Below, piece by piece: positions 15,795 through 26,246 of a DNA stretch of 64,000 nt; position 1 is the stretch's first letter; each line of letters starts with the position of its first letter. A program made the translations under genes and the position numbers. Source of the DNA: Acidobacteriota bacterium. GTDB lineage: Bacteria; Acidobacteriota; Terriglobia; Acidiferrales; UBA7541. The stretch is from positions 1-64,000 of the forward strand of contig JABCZN010000014.1 in assembly GCA_013289665.1 (NCBI GenBank). The letters are read 5' to 3'. Under the pieces are notes generated by a model, which saw nothing but the letters and a program-made list of their open reading frames with translations, did not search any database and was not told the DNA's origin.

Positions 15795-18700
15795 TCAGAA
15801 GAGAATCTTCAAGGCAAACTGCATCACGCGCGGATCGCGTAACTTCAGGACTTGCCCGAAGGTCGAGTCCGTGAAGTTTCCGTCCGGGTTTTCGAATTCC
15901 GTGTGATTCCAGGCGTTATAGAATTCCGCCCGGAATTCGGTACTGATCTTCTCGGTGACGGGAGTTCTCTTGGCGATCACCAGGTCGGTATTGCTCAGCG
16001 CCGGACCGCAGCACAGCGCGTGTGGCGTATTGCCGAACGTACCCAGTTGCTGAGGACAGGTTGACGGCGGTGCGCCAGTAGCAGGGAAGCCAACGACCGG
16101 ATCGCAGAAGGTCGAGGTATTGAACCAGAGTCCGTTGTTGGTTCTCGGATTGACGAACCGAACCGGGCCGGTCTGATACGGCGTGTTGGTGTCCTCAAAG
16201 AAGAAGCTGCTCTGCAACTCCGCGTCATTCTGGTTCTGAACGCGGATGGGGAAGCCGCTCTGATAGGTGACAATGGCGGAAACCTGCCAGCCATTGGCGA
16301 CCTTTCCGGCAAACCCTTGCTTCTTCGGAATGGGGAGTTCCCACACCGGGCTGAATACGAACCGGTGCTTGGCGCTCAGGAGGGAAACCCCTCGAGTGGC
16401 GCGGGGATCGATCGGGTTGAGCTCGTTTTCAAACGACGCGCCCTGGTCAATCGCTTTGCTAAAAGTGTAGGAACCCTGGAAGAGCAATCCGTGGGAATAA
16501 TTTTTCTCGACGGAAACCTGCAGGCCGTTGTAGTTGGAGTTGGCGTTGGTATCTTCCGAAAAAATGTTGCTGAAGATGGATGTGCCATCCGCCGGGCAGC
16601 CGTTTCCGAGATTGGGGCCGACGGGAGTGCAGTTCGGCGAGGAATAAGGACGCAATCCGACCAGTTCCACCGGTGTGCCGCCGGCCGCGCCGACGATCGT
16701 GCAGCCCGCGGGGTTATGGGGATTGCCAAACGGACAGGGAATGTTGGGGCTGGTCGCAGTCGGGCCCGGGGCATAGGGCAAATGGAAGGTCACGCCTGCC
16801 GGCACGTTGAAGGAATAGAAGTTGTCCGAACCGAAAGTACCGCAGCCGATGGTGGACCCCGGATTAAAGCTGATGGCCGGATTGTTGAGATCCAGACAAG
16901 TCTGCGAGTTCCCGTAGTTCAGGTCGCGGGATGCCAGCAAACGGTGCCCTTGCGTCCCCACGTAGGCGACGCGGAGCAACATGCTGCTATTCAACTGGCG
17001 CTCGAAAGTTAAGTTGTACTGATCCGCGTACTGTGTCCGCAAATGCGGCTGGAATTCTCCGAAGAGCAGGTCAGTCCGGAACAACGACCAATCCACGCAA
17101 CCTTTTGGTCCGGCGGGATCGAAACAGGGAGTGCTTGGAGCCTGGTGGATGATGCCTGTGCTGTTGTTCGGAAGCTGCCCGCCATTTTGCAGTACGTAAG
17201 GCGTGTTGAATAGGGGGCTGGAAGCAAACGCACTGACGCCGAACGGGGGCTCAGCGCTAAACTGTTCCAGAACGAGTTGCTCAATCGGGTTGTAGAAAAG
17301 TCCGTACCCGCCGCGGATGGTGGATTTACCCGGACCGCCGGTAAGCTTCGCGAGAAATCCATCGGACCAGCCGGGACTCCAGGCCAATCCGATTCTTGGC
17401 GCGAAGGCCTTGTAGTAAGTGGAGGTCAGACCATTCGGAACGCCCTTGTCCCCGGGAAAGACAAGGCCCGTGGGGAAGTATGCGTACTGCGAAGAGGTGG
17501 GGCCGCAATCCCCAGGGGCAGCAGCTGTTGGGCTGCCGGCACCATTGTTAATGGTATTCGCTCCCTGTTGCGAAAGCCAGCAAGGATACTGCGTAGTGTC
17601 CTGCCCTGGCCGGAAAGTCTCAATGCGGTTTTTCGTGTCAACGTAAGGCGTATTCAGTTCCCAACGCAGGCCGTAGTTCAGTGTCAGATTTGATTTGATC
17701 TTCCAGCTATCCTGCGCGAACAGGTAGAGACCTGTGTTGCGGATATTTTCTCCCTGTGCCGCGCCTCCCGAAAAGCTCGTCGGTGTGCCCAGGAAATAGT
17801 CGGGATAACCGTCGCTGCCGGCCGGAGAATTGGTAGCCCCGGCAGGCTGGAAAGAGAAATCTCCGTTAATGTTGAAGTACAGAAACTGATCGAAGCGCTG
17901 CCGGCGAACATCCACGCCAAACTTCACGCTGTGTGTGCCGATCACCTTGCTGTAGTTGTCCGACCATTGAAAGGTATTTCCAATCTGCGGCAACTCTCCT
18001 TCGAAGTTGTTTCCAATTACGAATCCACCGGCCACGCTCACAAATGGTACGCCCGCACGGCCGGGAAGATTTGTGGTGATTCCCGCGGTCGGATTATTCG
18101 GATCCGCAAAACAGTTGGCGGCGGGGATACTCGATCCGCAGGCCTCATGCACACTTGCCAGTGTATTCACCGGATGGTTCAGGTTGCCTTGTCCTTCGCG
18201 GAAATAGTTAAAGCGGAACTCATTGACGGCCGAAGAGCCGATCGTGGAAGTGTGGCTGATATTCCACTGTTGTACGCGGGTCTTGAAAATCCCGCCAAAG
18301 CCGGGAACGTTTGCACCTGCGGCCTGGAAGAACGAGAAAGGTTCGTTCGTGTCGTCGTCGTTGAAGTAGTAGTACGCGCTAAAGTGCTGCGTGGCGCTGA
18401 AATTATGATCGAAGCGCACGGTAAACTGATTGGAGGTTTCCCGCTGGTCCGGCACCAGGGTTACCTGCCCCGTTCCCACCGGCGCCACATAGTTCTTATA
18501 GAGAGCCACAGCCGTGGGATCGAAGCATGCCGTGGGAATCTGGTTGTCGACCCCGGCATTGAAGTTGGTGAAAATCCCGGGAGAAATCAGATTTCCATTC
18601 TTGTCGTAAGTTCCGCCATAGTTGTTGCCAGCTGCGATGGGCAATCCGCCCTGCGCGGCAACGGCGGCGGCGCATCCCGGGCGGGCGTTCAAGACACTTG

Positions 18701-19775
18701 CGAAGCTCGGATCAGTCAAGGCGCCTGCAAACGGCGTTTCGGCAGAGAAGTCCCCCGAAGCCTGAGCGGACGTCGGCAGGAAAACGCTTCCCGAAGAAAT
18801 CCCTTGTGCCAGCCGGTTGCCTTCATAAGAGGCAAAAAGGAATGTCTTGTCTTTCTTGATCGGTCCGCCCAAAGTGGCGCCAAATTGATTCTGCTTGTAG
18901 TCCGGCTTGGGCGAGGGGACGAATGAGAACTGCTTGGAATTGAGAACCTTGTTGCGGAAAAATTCGTAGACGTCACCGTGGACGTTATTCGTGCCGGACT
19001 TGGTCACCACGTTCACGACCGAACCAGAGTTGCGGCCATATTCAGCGTCGAACGTATTCGTCAGCACTCGAAACTCTTCGATCGCATCGGGAGAAGGTTG
19101 AATCGCAGGGCCGTTCACAAAGATGTCGTTGCCGTCGCCGCCATTCACCATGTAGTTGTTGGAGCGCCCGCGGCCGCCGTTCACCGAAACCACGCCCGGG
19201 TTGTCGCTGCCGTAAAACAGATCCGCGCCCAACTGCGACTGCACACCAGGCTGCAATTGCAGCAACTGGTAGGCGTTGCGCGAATTCAAGGGGAGTTCTC
19301 GCACCGACTGATCCGTCATCACCGCGCCAAGCTGCGTCGTCGTGGTGTCAATCACCGGCGGCGCGCCGGTCACTTCGACGGTGTCAATGTTGGAGCCAAC
19401 CTGCAGGGGAATGTCCACCGTCGCAATCTCGCTCAGCAGGAGGACAATTCCCTTGCGTGCGAACTTTTTGAATCCGGTCTGAGTTACGTCCACCTCGTAA
19501 GTGCCGACGGGCACTTCGAGGAACAGATATTCCCCGCTGCTGGACGTTTGCGCTTCGCGCGCGATATTCGTGCCCTCATTGACCAATGTGACTTTTGCTC
19601 CGGCCACCGCGCCGCCGCTCGGATCCGTCACCGTGCCGCGGATGCGGCCGCCGGTGCTTTGCGCGTTGGCAATGGAAACGCCAATGAAGATGCTGAAGAG
19701 TGCGAGGACTGCAGCAAACAGGTTGCTCTTGCAACAAGCAGACCGAAGCTGATGAAGGCGGTTTGCGTCTTTCAT
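15795..19775 (-). CDS. TonB-dependent receptor, Oar-like, with carboxypeptidase-regulatory domain
   Basis: A 1,326-residue outer-membrane protein. Residues 1-38 are a signal peptide ending in IANAQS. Residues ~42-120 are a carboxypeptidase-regulatory-like beta sandwich (GRIRGTVTDPSGGAVAGAKV). Then comes a plug with the NSRNAYQLLQLQPGVQ and VNGGRGRSNNYMVNGGDGND motifs and a very large beta-barrel ending in a C-terminal phenylalanine (MQFALKILF). These Oar-type receptors are expanded in Acidobacteriota and are thought to take up large or poorly soluble substrates by TonB. No SusD partner or TonB gene is near. Its place between two amine-related operons suggests, but does not prove, a role in importing their substrate. 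Confidence 0.92.
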   Translation of the reverse strand: MKDANRLHQLRSACCKSNLFAAVLALFSIFIGVSIANAQSTGGRIRGTVTDPSGGAVAGAKVTLVNEGTNIAREAQTSSSGEYLFLEVPVGTYEVDVTQTGFKKFARKGIVLLLSEIATVDIPLQVGSNIDTVEVTGAPPVIDTTTTQLGAVMTDQSVRELPLNSRNAYQLLQLQPGVQSQLGADLFYGSDNPGVVSVNGGRGRSNNYMVNGGDGNDIFVNGPAIQPSPDAIEEFRVLTNTFDAEYGRNSGSVVNVVTKSGTNNVHGDVYEFFRNKVLNSKQFSFVPSPKPDYKQNQFGATLGGPIKKDKTFLFASYEGNRLAQGISSGSVFLPTSAQASGDFSAETPFAGALTDPSFASVLNARPGCAAAVAAQGGLPIAAGNNYGGTYDKNGNLISPGIFTNFNAGVDNQIPTACFDPTAVALYKNYVAPVGTGQVTLVPDQRETSNQFTVRFDHNFSATQHFSAYYYFNDDDTNEPFSFFQAAGANVPGFGGIFKTRVQQWNISHTSTIGSSAVNEFRFNYFREGQGNLNHPVNTLASVHEACGSSIPAANCFADPNNPTAGITTNLPGRAGVPFVSVAGGFVIGNNFEGELPQIGNTFQWSDNYSKVIGTHSVKFGVDVRRQRFDQFLYFNINGDFSFQPAGATNSPAGSDGYPDYFLGTPTSFSGGAAQGENIRNTGLYLFAQDSWKIKSNLTLNYGLRWELNTPYVDTKNRIETFRPGQDTTQYPCWLSQQGANTINNGAGSPTAAAPGDCGPTSSQYAYFPTGLVFPGDKGVPNGLTSTYYKAFAPRIGLAWSPGWSDGFLAKLTGGPGKSTIRGGYGLFYNPIEQLVLEQFSAEPPFGVSAFASSPLFNTPYVLQNGGQLPNNSTGIIHQAPSTPCFDPAGPKGCVDWSLFRTDLLFGEFQPHLRTQYADQYNLTFERQLNSSMLLRVAYVGTQGHRLLASRDLNYGNSQTCLDLNNPAISFNPGSTIGCGTFGSDNFYSFNVPAGVTFHLPYAPGPTATSPNIPCPFGNPHNPAGCTIVGAAGGTPVELVGLRPYSSPNCTPVGPNLGNGCPADGTSIFSNIFSEDTNANSNYNGLQVSVEKNYSHGLLFQGSYTFSKAIDQGASFENELNPIDPRATRGVSLLSAKHRFVFSPVWELPIPKKQGFAGKVANGWQVSAIVTYQSGFPIRVQNQNDAELQSSFFFEDTNTPYQTGPVRFVNPRTNNGLWFNTSTFCDPVVGFPATGAPPSTCPQQLGTFGNTPHALCCGPALSNTDLVIAKRTPVTEKISTEFRAEFYNAWNHTEFENPDGNFTDSTFGQVLKLRDPRVMQFALKILF

Positions 19776-19833
19776 TTTGGACTCACCCCTGTTTCATCGA
19801 AGATCTCCTGCCCCGGCACAAGATTCTTCGTGG

Positions 19834-19863
19834 TTGCTACTTCCCGCTGAACCTTACTATAAT
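19834..19863 (+). promoter_or_regulatory. Candidate sigma-70 promoter of the MerR-XRE-cupin regulator
   Basis: TTGCTA (19834-19839) and TATAAT (19858-19863) are separated by 18 bases, 28 bases upstream of the GTG start. It lies in the 116-bp divergent gap shared with the TonB receptor gene, so the regulator could act on both. Confidence 0.6.
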
Positions 19864-19891
19864 CCAGTAAACTTAGAGAAAGCCAGGACCT

Positions 19892-20722
19892 GTGTCAAGC
19901 AGAAAGAATTTCTCGCCCACATCGAAAACTCCGGGCCGCCAGCCGCTTCTGCGCATCTCCGAAGTGGCCCGCAGGCTCGCCATTTCCTCTTCCGCTTTGC
20001 GGGCCTGGGAAGCGCTCGGTCTCGTTTCGCCGCAACGCACCGAAAGCCGTTATCGCATGTACACCGAGGGCGACGTCCGTCTGCTGCAGCGCGCCATTTT
20101 CCTGCGCCGCGCCCGGGGCCTGAACCCCGCCGCCATCGTCCACGTCCTCAAGAAACAGGGCGTCGTCTCCGCCCCCGCCGACGCGCCACAGCTTCCCGGC
20201 CAGCGCTTTCGCCGTCTCCGCATGCGCCGCAAACTTTCCCTCGCCCAGGTCGCCCGCGCCACCAGCGTCTCCGTCGGGTTCCTCAGCGCCCTCGAACGCG
20301 GCCAGATGCGCTGCTCGATCGCCACGCTCCGCCGCATCGCCCGCTTTTACAAAACCAACATCATCTCGCTGTTTGAAACCAACGGCGAGGCCCAGCACCT
20401 GGTACGTCCCTCCGAGCGCAAAATCCTCGAAACCAGCGCCAACGTCCGCATGGAGCTGCTCGCCTGGGGCAACACCGCGATGGAACCGCACCTGTTCCGC
20501 GTGAAACCCGGCGGCGGCAGCGGCGAATCCTACTCGCACGAAGGGGAAGAATTCCTGCACGTCCTGCGCGGCGAATTTGAACTCTGGTTGCATAACGATG
20601 GCCATTATCGCTTGAAAGCCGGCGACAGCCTGTATTTTGAAAGCTCAACGCCGCATCGCTGGAAAAATTCCGGCCGCGCCGAAGCATGGATTTTGTGGGT
20701 CAACACGCCGCCCACATTTTAG
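19892..20722 (+). CDS. MerR-type HTH + XRE-type HTH + cupin fusion regulator
   Basis: A 276-residue predicted transcription factor with three domains. Residues 19-88 match a MerR DNA-binding head (LRISEVARRLAISSSALRAW, then LVSPQRTESRYRMYTEGDV). Residues 105-160 are an XRE helix-turn-helix (LSLAQVARATSVSVGFLSAL). Residues 185-272 are a cupin_2 sensor (SHEGEEFLHVLRGEFELWL, with PHRW). XRE-cupin proteins such as PuuR control putrescine use; the additional MerR head is unusual. The start is GTG with AGGA upstream. It is followed 101 bases later by the polyamine ABC operon and is divergent from the TonB receptor, so autoregulation and control of both is plausible. Confidence 0.85.
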   Translation: MSSRKNFSPTSKTPGRQPLLRISEVARRLAISSSALRAWEALGLVSPQRTESRYRMYTEGDVRLLQRAIFLRRARGLNPAAIVHVLKKQGVVSAPADAPQLPGQRFRRLRMRRKLSLAQVARATSVSVGFLSALERGQMRCSIATLRRIARFYKTNIISLFETNGEAQHLVRPSERKILETSANVRMELLAWGNTAMEPHLFRVKPGGGSGESYSHEGEEFLHVLRGEFELWLHNDGHYRLKAGDSLYFESSTPHRWKNSGRAEAWILWVNTPPTF

Positions 20723-20823
20723 GATTGCAATCCGGCCCTCCGCGGCTTGCCGTTTTCGAATCGCTCCGCGCACTATCGGTGATACAAAGGTGGTGATCCG
20801 CATCGCGGGAGGCAAGATCGTCT

Positions 20824-21902
20824 ATGAACCCGACTCAGAATAAACGGCGCGCATTCCGCCTGGCTGGCATTTTGCTGGCGTGCGCGGCCCTGCTCGCGTC
20901 CTGCCAGAAAAAAGAGGAATCTCTGAGCCTCCTGGTCTGGGAGGGCTATGCCGACCCCGCCTTTATCCACGCGTTCGAACAAGCCCACCACTGCAAGGTT
21001 TCCGCCGCTTACATGGGCTCCAGCGACGATCTGGTGGCCAAGCTGCGCGGGGGCAGCGCCGGGAACTACGATGTGATCTCTCCTTCCAGCGACGTCGCCG
21101 CTTCCATCGCGCGCGCCGCCCTGGCCGAGCCGCTCGATCTGAGCAGACTGCCATCCTACTCGCAGCTTTCTCCGAGACTCCGTGAACTCCCGCTCGTGAA
21201 GTCCGACGGCAAAACATTCGGCGTTCCCTTCATGTGGGGCCCCAATCCTCTTCTCTATGACACCACTGTTTTTGGGAAACCTCCGGACTCCTGGGTGATT
21301 TTCTGGGACCCGAAATACAAAGGGAAAATTTCCGTCTGGGACGATCTCTCCACGCTGTACCTGGCCGCCCAGATGCTCGGCTACGACAAGCCTGACCCCG
21401 CGCAACTCTACAATCTTTCCGACGAACAACTCGCCGCGGTAAAGCAAAAACTCCTGGCGCTCAAGCCCAACATCCGGAAAATGTGGTCCACGGGCGGCGA
21501 ATTGACGAATCTCTTCGAAAACCACGAAGTGGTGGCCGGGATGGGCTGGCCGCTGATGACCAATCAATTGCACCAGGCCAATTTCCCGATCGGCGAAACG
21601 ATTCCCAGGGAAAACTCGACCGGCTGGATCGACCACCTCATGATCACCAGCGCCAGCCCGCACAAGGATCTCGCCTACGCCTTCCTCGAATACATGATTC
21701 AGGCGCAAACCCAAAAGCAAGTCACCGACGTCACGCACTACACGCCCGCCAATCCGGCTGCCGCGCAATTCATGACCGAAACGGAAAAGCATGGCCTGCA
21801 TCTCGACAATCCCGACGCTTACATGCAGCGCATCTATTTCTGGCAGGACGTCCCGCGCCGCGCGAAGTATATCGAAATCTGGAATGAGGTGAAGGCCGCT
21901 CC

Positions 21903-21906
<4 letters not shown>
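20824..21906 (+). CDS. potD: Polyamine ABC transporter, substrate-binding lipoprotein (PotD/PotF-like)
   Basis: A 360-residue extracytoplasmic solute-binding protein. The N-terminus is a lipoprotein signal ([12 protein letters not shown]) with the lipobox cysteine near residue 27. The mature fold starts [18 protein letters not shown] and includes [18 protein letters not shown] and [15 protein letters not shown], both characteristic of spermidine/putrescine-binding PotD/PotF proteins. The ATG follows GGGAGG at rather long spacing. Its stop overlaps the GTG of the ATPase gene by four bases (GTGA), marking one transcription unit with the next three genes. Substrate (putrescine or spermidine) is inferred from family. 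Confidence 0.88.
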
Positions 21907-22985
<1,079 letters not shown>

Positions 22986-22992
22986 CATAGAA

Positions 22993-23838
22993 ATGTATTC
23001 GCGCGCCTACAAATGGATCGTTTCCACGCCTCCCATCCTCTGGGTGGGGATTTTCCTCCTGCTGCCGTACGCGCTGATGTTTGCCCACAGTTTCTGGCTG
23101 GTGCGCGACGGCACGATCGTCCACGAATGGAATCTAGAAAATTACGCCAAGCTCTTCCAGAATCCCGTGTACCTCGAAGTGTTGTTCCGCACCATGCGCA
23201 TGGCCGCCGGCGTCACCCTGCTCTCTCTCCTGCTCGGCTACCCGCTCGCCTATTACATGTCCTTCCACACCGGCCACAGCAAGGATTTGCTCTATCAACT
23301 CGTGATCGTTCCCCTCTGGGTCAGCTATCTCGTGCGCGGGTACGCTTGGAAGACAATTCTTGGCTCGGAAGGCATCCTCAACGGATTCCTCGAATACCTC
23401 CACGTCACCAGCGCACCCGTCAGTTTTTTCCTGTACAGTCCGTTTGCCGTGGTCCTTATGCTCACGCACATCTACACGCCCTTTGTGTTTCTCCCGCTCT
23501 ACGCCTCGCTCGAACACATTCCGCGCAATCTCGTCGAAGCTTCCCACGATCTCGGTGCCGGCTCACGCGCCACTTTTCTGCGCGTCATCCTGCCCCTTTC
23601 TCTTCCCGGCTTGCTGGCCGGCGCAACGTTCGCGTTCGTGCTGACCCTCGGCGATTTCCTTGCTCCACTTCTCGTCGGCGGCCCCTCCAGCATCATGATC
23701 GCCAACATCGTCCAGAGCCTCTTCGGCACGGCGTACGACTGGCCGCTGGGCGCCGCGATTTCCGTGTGCATTCTTCTGCTCACTATCTCGCTCCTGGTTC
23801 TCACCGAGCGCCTGGAAAACCGGTGGTCCTTCCGATGA
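22993..23838 (+). CDS. potB: Polyamine ABC transporter permease (PotB-like)
   Basis: A 281-residue permease with six hydrophobic segments. The coupling-helix EAA motif is EASHDLGAGSRATFLRVILPLSLPG near residue 180, as in PotB. The ATG at 22993, seven bases after the potA stop, is chosen because the protein then begins MYSRAYKWIVSTPPILWVG; an in-frame upstream GTG would overlap potA. The stop overlaps the next ATG (ATGA). It pairs with PotC to form the membrane channel. Confidence 0.88.
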   Translation: MYSRAYKWIVSTPPILWVGIFLLLPYALMFAHSFWLVRDGTIVHEWNLENYAKLFQNPVYLEVLFRTMRMAAGVTLLSLLLGYPLAYYMSFHTGHSKDLLYQLVIVPLWVSYLVRGYAWKTILGSEGILNGFLEYLHVTSAPVSFFLYSPFAVVLMLTHIYTPFVFLPLYASLEHIPRNLVEASHDLGAGSRATFLRVILPLSLPGLLAGATFAFVLTLGDFLAPLLVGGPSSIMIANIVQSLFGTAYDWPLGAAISVCILLLTISLLVLTERLENRWSFR

Positions 23839-24659
23839 AGCGCTCTTCTCAACTCAATCGCCGCTCGCCTTTGCTTGCCATTTACGCTCTCCTCGTCTTC
23901 GCGTTCCTCTATTTGCCGATTGTGGTGCTGATCCTTTACTCCTTCAATCGCGACGGCGTCGGAGGCTTTCCGCCAAAACACCTCACCATCGCCTGGTACC
24001 GTCTTCTCTTCACCGATTCGGCCATCTGGGATTCCGTCCTGAACAGTCTGTTGGTCGCGGCAGCTGCCGTCGTCCTCTCACTGACGCTGGGTCTCCTCGC
24101 CGCTCTGGCCCTCGATCGCGCCACCTTCCCGGGCAAATCCATTTTTCGGCGGCTGGTCCTTCTGCCGCTCATTCTGCCCGGCATCATCACCGGCCTCTCC
24201 CTGCTGATGTTCGCGGTTCTCCGGGGACTCCCACTCAGCCTCGTCACTGTCCTGCTCGGTCACGGCACCGCGCTGATCTCCGTCGCCACCACGGAACTCT
24301 TCGCCGGCCTGCAGAAAATCGACCGCGCACAGGAAGAAGCTTCGCTCGATCTCGGCGCCACGCCCTGGCAGACTTTCTGGCGCGTGACGCTGCCCAATCT
24401 CAAACTCTCATTGATTGCCGCCGGTCTGCTGATCTTCACGCTTTCGATGGATGAAATCGCGGTCACTTTCTTTTTGATCGGCCGCGACAACACCCTCCCC
24501 CTTGAAATCTGGGCTCGTCTGCGCCGCGGCATCACGCCGGAGATCAACGCCATCTCCACGCTGATTTTTGCTGTTTCCGTAATTTTGATCTTAGTCTGGT
24601 ACCAGATTCGCACTCGCACCACAGGCAAGGAAGCTCATGAACTTCTCGAGCGCCCCTAG
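23835..24659 (+). CDS. potC: Polyamine ABC transporter permease (PotC-like)
   Basis: A 274-residue inner-membrane protein with six transmembrane helices, starting MKRSSQLNRRSPLLAIYALL. The EAA loop reads EEASLDLGATPWQTFWRVTLPNL. FNRDGVGGFPPKHLTIAWYR is typical of PotC. The ATG overlaps the potB stop by four bases; an alternative longer frame begins deep inside potB and is rejected. The amine oxidase gene follows 13 bases after its stop. Confidence 0.88.
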   Translation: MKRSSQLNRRSPLLAIYALLVFAFLYLPIVVLILYSFNRDGVGGFPPKHLTIAWYRLLFTDSAIWDSVLNSLLVAAAAVVLSLTLGLLAALALDRATFPGKSIFRRLVLLPLILPGIITGLSLLMFAVLRGLPLSLVTVLLGHGTALISVATTELFAGLQKIDRAQEEASLDLGATPWQTFWRVTLPNLKLSLIAAGLLIFTLSMDEIAVTFFLIGRDNTLPLEIWARLRRGITPEINAISTLIFAVSVILILVWYQIRTRTTGKEAHELLERP

Positions 24660-24672
24660 GAGAAAGAATCCC

Positions 24673-26217
24673 ATGTCCCAATCACGCCGCGATTTCATCA
24701 GGTACGTCGTTGCCGGTTCCATCGCTTCCGGATGTCCGATTGACAGAGCGCTGCTCGAAGAGCCGGGCGGCGCCGCCCAAACACCGCTCGTCGAAGGCGA
24801 ACACTTCGCCGTCTGTCACCAGGTTCGCGACGGCCACTCGTTTCCGAAGCCCGACGCCACCAGGAAAGCGGACGTCGTTATCGTCGGCGGCGGCGTGTCC
24901 GGCCTTTCCGCCGCCTATTTCCTGAAAGGAAAAGACTGGCTGCTGCTCGAAAAAGAAGACCACTTCGGCGGCAACGCCTATCAGGAAGAATACGAAGGCC
25001 ACATCTTCGGTACCGGCGCCGCTTACGGTTATCGCGGCGACACGGGCGACCAGCTCGCGAAAGAAATCGGCCTCGACATGCCGCTGATCAACATGCCCGA
25101 TCCCGTCCTTGATAACGGCCGCTACGCTCCGGACATCTGGCGAACTGGAATCAACGATCTTCCTTATTCGAAAGAAGTGGTCGCCAGCTTCAAAAAATAT
25201 CGTGACGACATCATGAAAATCGACATCAAGAAAAACATGGCCGAACTTGACCAGGAGCCCTTCAGCAAATATCTCGCTTCCTACGCGCCGGAAGTCACCA
25301 AGCTCTGGGATGCCTACGGCCCCTCCAACTGGGGCGCTTTCTCTGAAGACACCTCCGCGCTCATCGGCATCGGGGACACGCAATATCTGGTTCAGGGTCT
25401 CGACGACCAGCGCGTGATTCTGCCGGGCGGTCTCGGCTGCATCACCCACAAACTGGTCGAAGTATTGAAGCCGCACTACGGCGAACGCTTGTTGGGCGAC
25501 GCAACGGTCGTCGCGGTCGTCCCCGACAAGGACGAAGTTCGCGTCACCTATTCGCAAGGCGACAAAATCACGACCGTCACCGCAAGAGTGGTCCTGATGT
25601 GCACGGCAAAATACATCACCTCGCGCCTCGTCACGGGCCTTCCCAGCGAACAAAAGCAAGCCATGCGCCGCACGCGCTACGCGCCCTATCCGATGATCAA
25701 CATGATTTTTGACAAGCCGGTCTACCGCAAGGGCTACGACAACTGGTGCCCGGGAAAAACCTTCACCGACTTCATCGTCGCCGATTGGACCATCCGCAAC
25801 AACCCGGCCTACAAACCGAAATACAACATCCTCACCTTCTACACGCCGCTGCGCGAATCCGAACGCTCAATTCTTCTCGATGAAACAGCATGCAAAACCC
25901 TGGCCGCAAAAGCCCTCAAGGATTTTCAGGGCCTGCTTCCCGAATTCAACGTCGACCCCGTAGAAATCCGCATCTACCGCCGCGGACATCCCATGTTCAT
26001 GGCCGTCCCGGGGCAATACACAAAAAACCGCATGATCGCCTCAAAACCGATGGACCGCATCTTCTTCGGCAACTCCGATTCCGGCGGCCCCGAATCCCTC
26101 ACCAGCGAAGCCGTGCGCATCTCCCACGCCGGTGTCGAGTGGGCCAATCTCGTCCTCGCCGGAAAACCCGGCGCCGCCGACCTGGCAGAGAAGGCCCTGA
26201 CCGAAGTCGTCCTCTAG
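24673..26217 (+). CDS. Tat-exported FAD-dependent amine oxidase
   Basis: A 514-residue flavoprotein. The start at 24673 gives a twin-arginine leader (SQSRRDFIRYVVAGSIASG), with AGGAG upstream; an ATG 12 codons earlier is possible. The FAD-binding Rossmann motif VVIVGGGVSGLSAAYFL (68-84) is followed by LEKEDHFGGNA, and the C-terminus has IFFGNSDSGGPES. It resembles flavin-containing amine oxidoreductases (NAD-binding_8/amine oxidase family). It closes the polyamine transporter operon, so oxidation of a polyamine in the periplasm, with product uptake, is the favoured reading. A proofreading or desaturase role is not excluded. Confidence 0.8.
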   Translation: MSQSRRDFIRYVVAGSIASGCPIDRALLEEPGGAAQTPLVEGEHFAVCHQVRDGHSFPKPDATRKADVVIVGGGVSGLSAAYFLKGKDWLLLEKEDHFGGNAYQEEYEGHIFGTGAAYGYRGDTGDQLAKEIGLDMPLINMPDPVLDNGRYAPDIWRTGINDLPYSKEVVASFKKYRDDIMKIDIKKNMAELDQEPFSKYLASYAPEVTKLWDAYGPSNWGAFSEDTSALIGIGDTQYLVQGLDDQRVILPGGLGCITHKLVEVLKPHYGERLLGDATVVAVVPDKDEVRVTYSQGDKITTVTARVVLMCTAKYITSRLVTGLPSEQKQAMRRTRYAPYPMINMIFDKPVYRKGYDNWCPGKTFTDFIVADWTIRNNPAYKPKYNILTFYTPLRESERSILLDETACKTLAAKALKDFQGLLPEFNVDPVEIRIYRRGHPMFMAVPGQYTKNRMIASKPMDRIFFGNSDSGGPESLTSEAVRISHAGVEWANLVLAGKPGAADLAEKALTEVVL

Positions 26218-26246
26218 GGCATTTGTCGAGAGCGGTCAGGAAAGCC

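Noticed and set aside
15795..19775. SusCD-type glycan uptake pair
   Set aside because: The receptor has no SusD-like lipoprotein next to it and its plug follows the Oar-like acidobacterial pattern.
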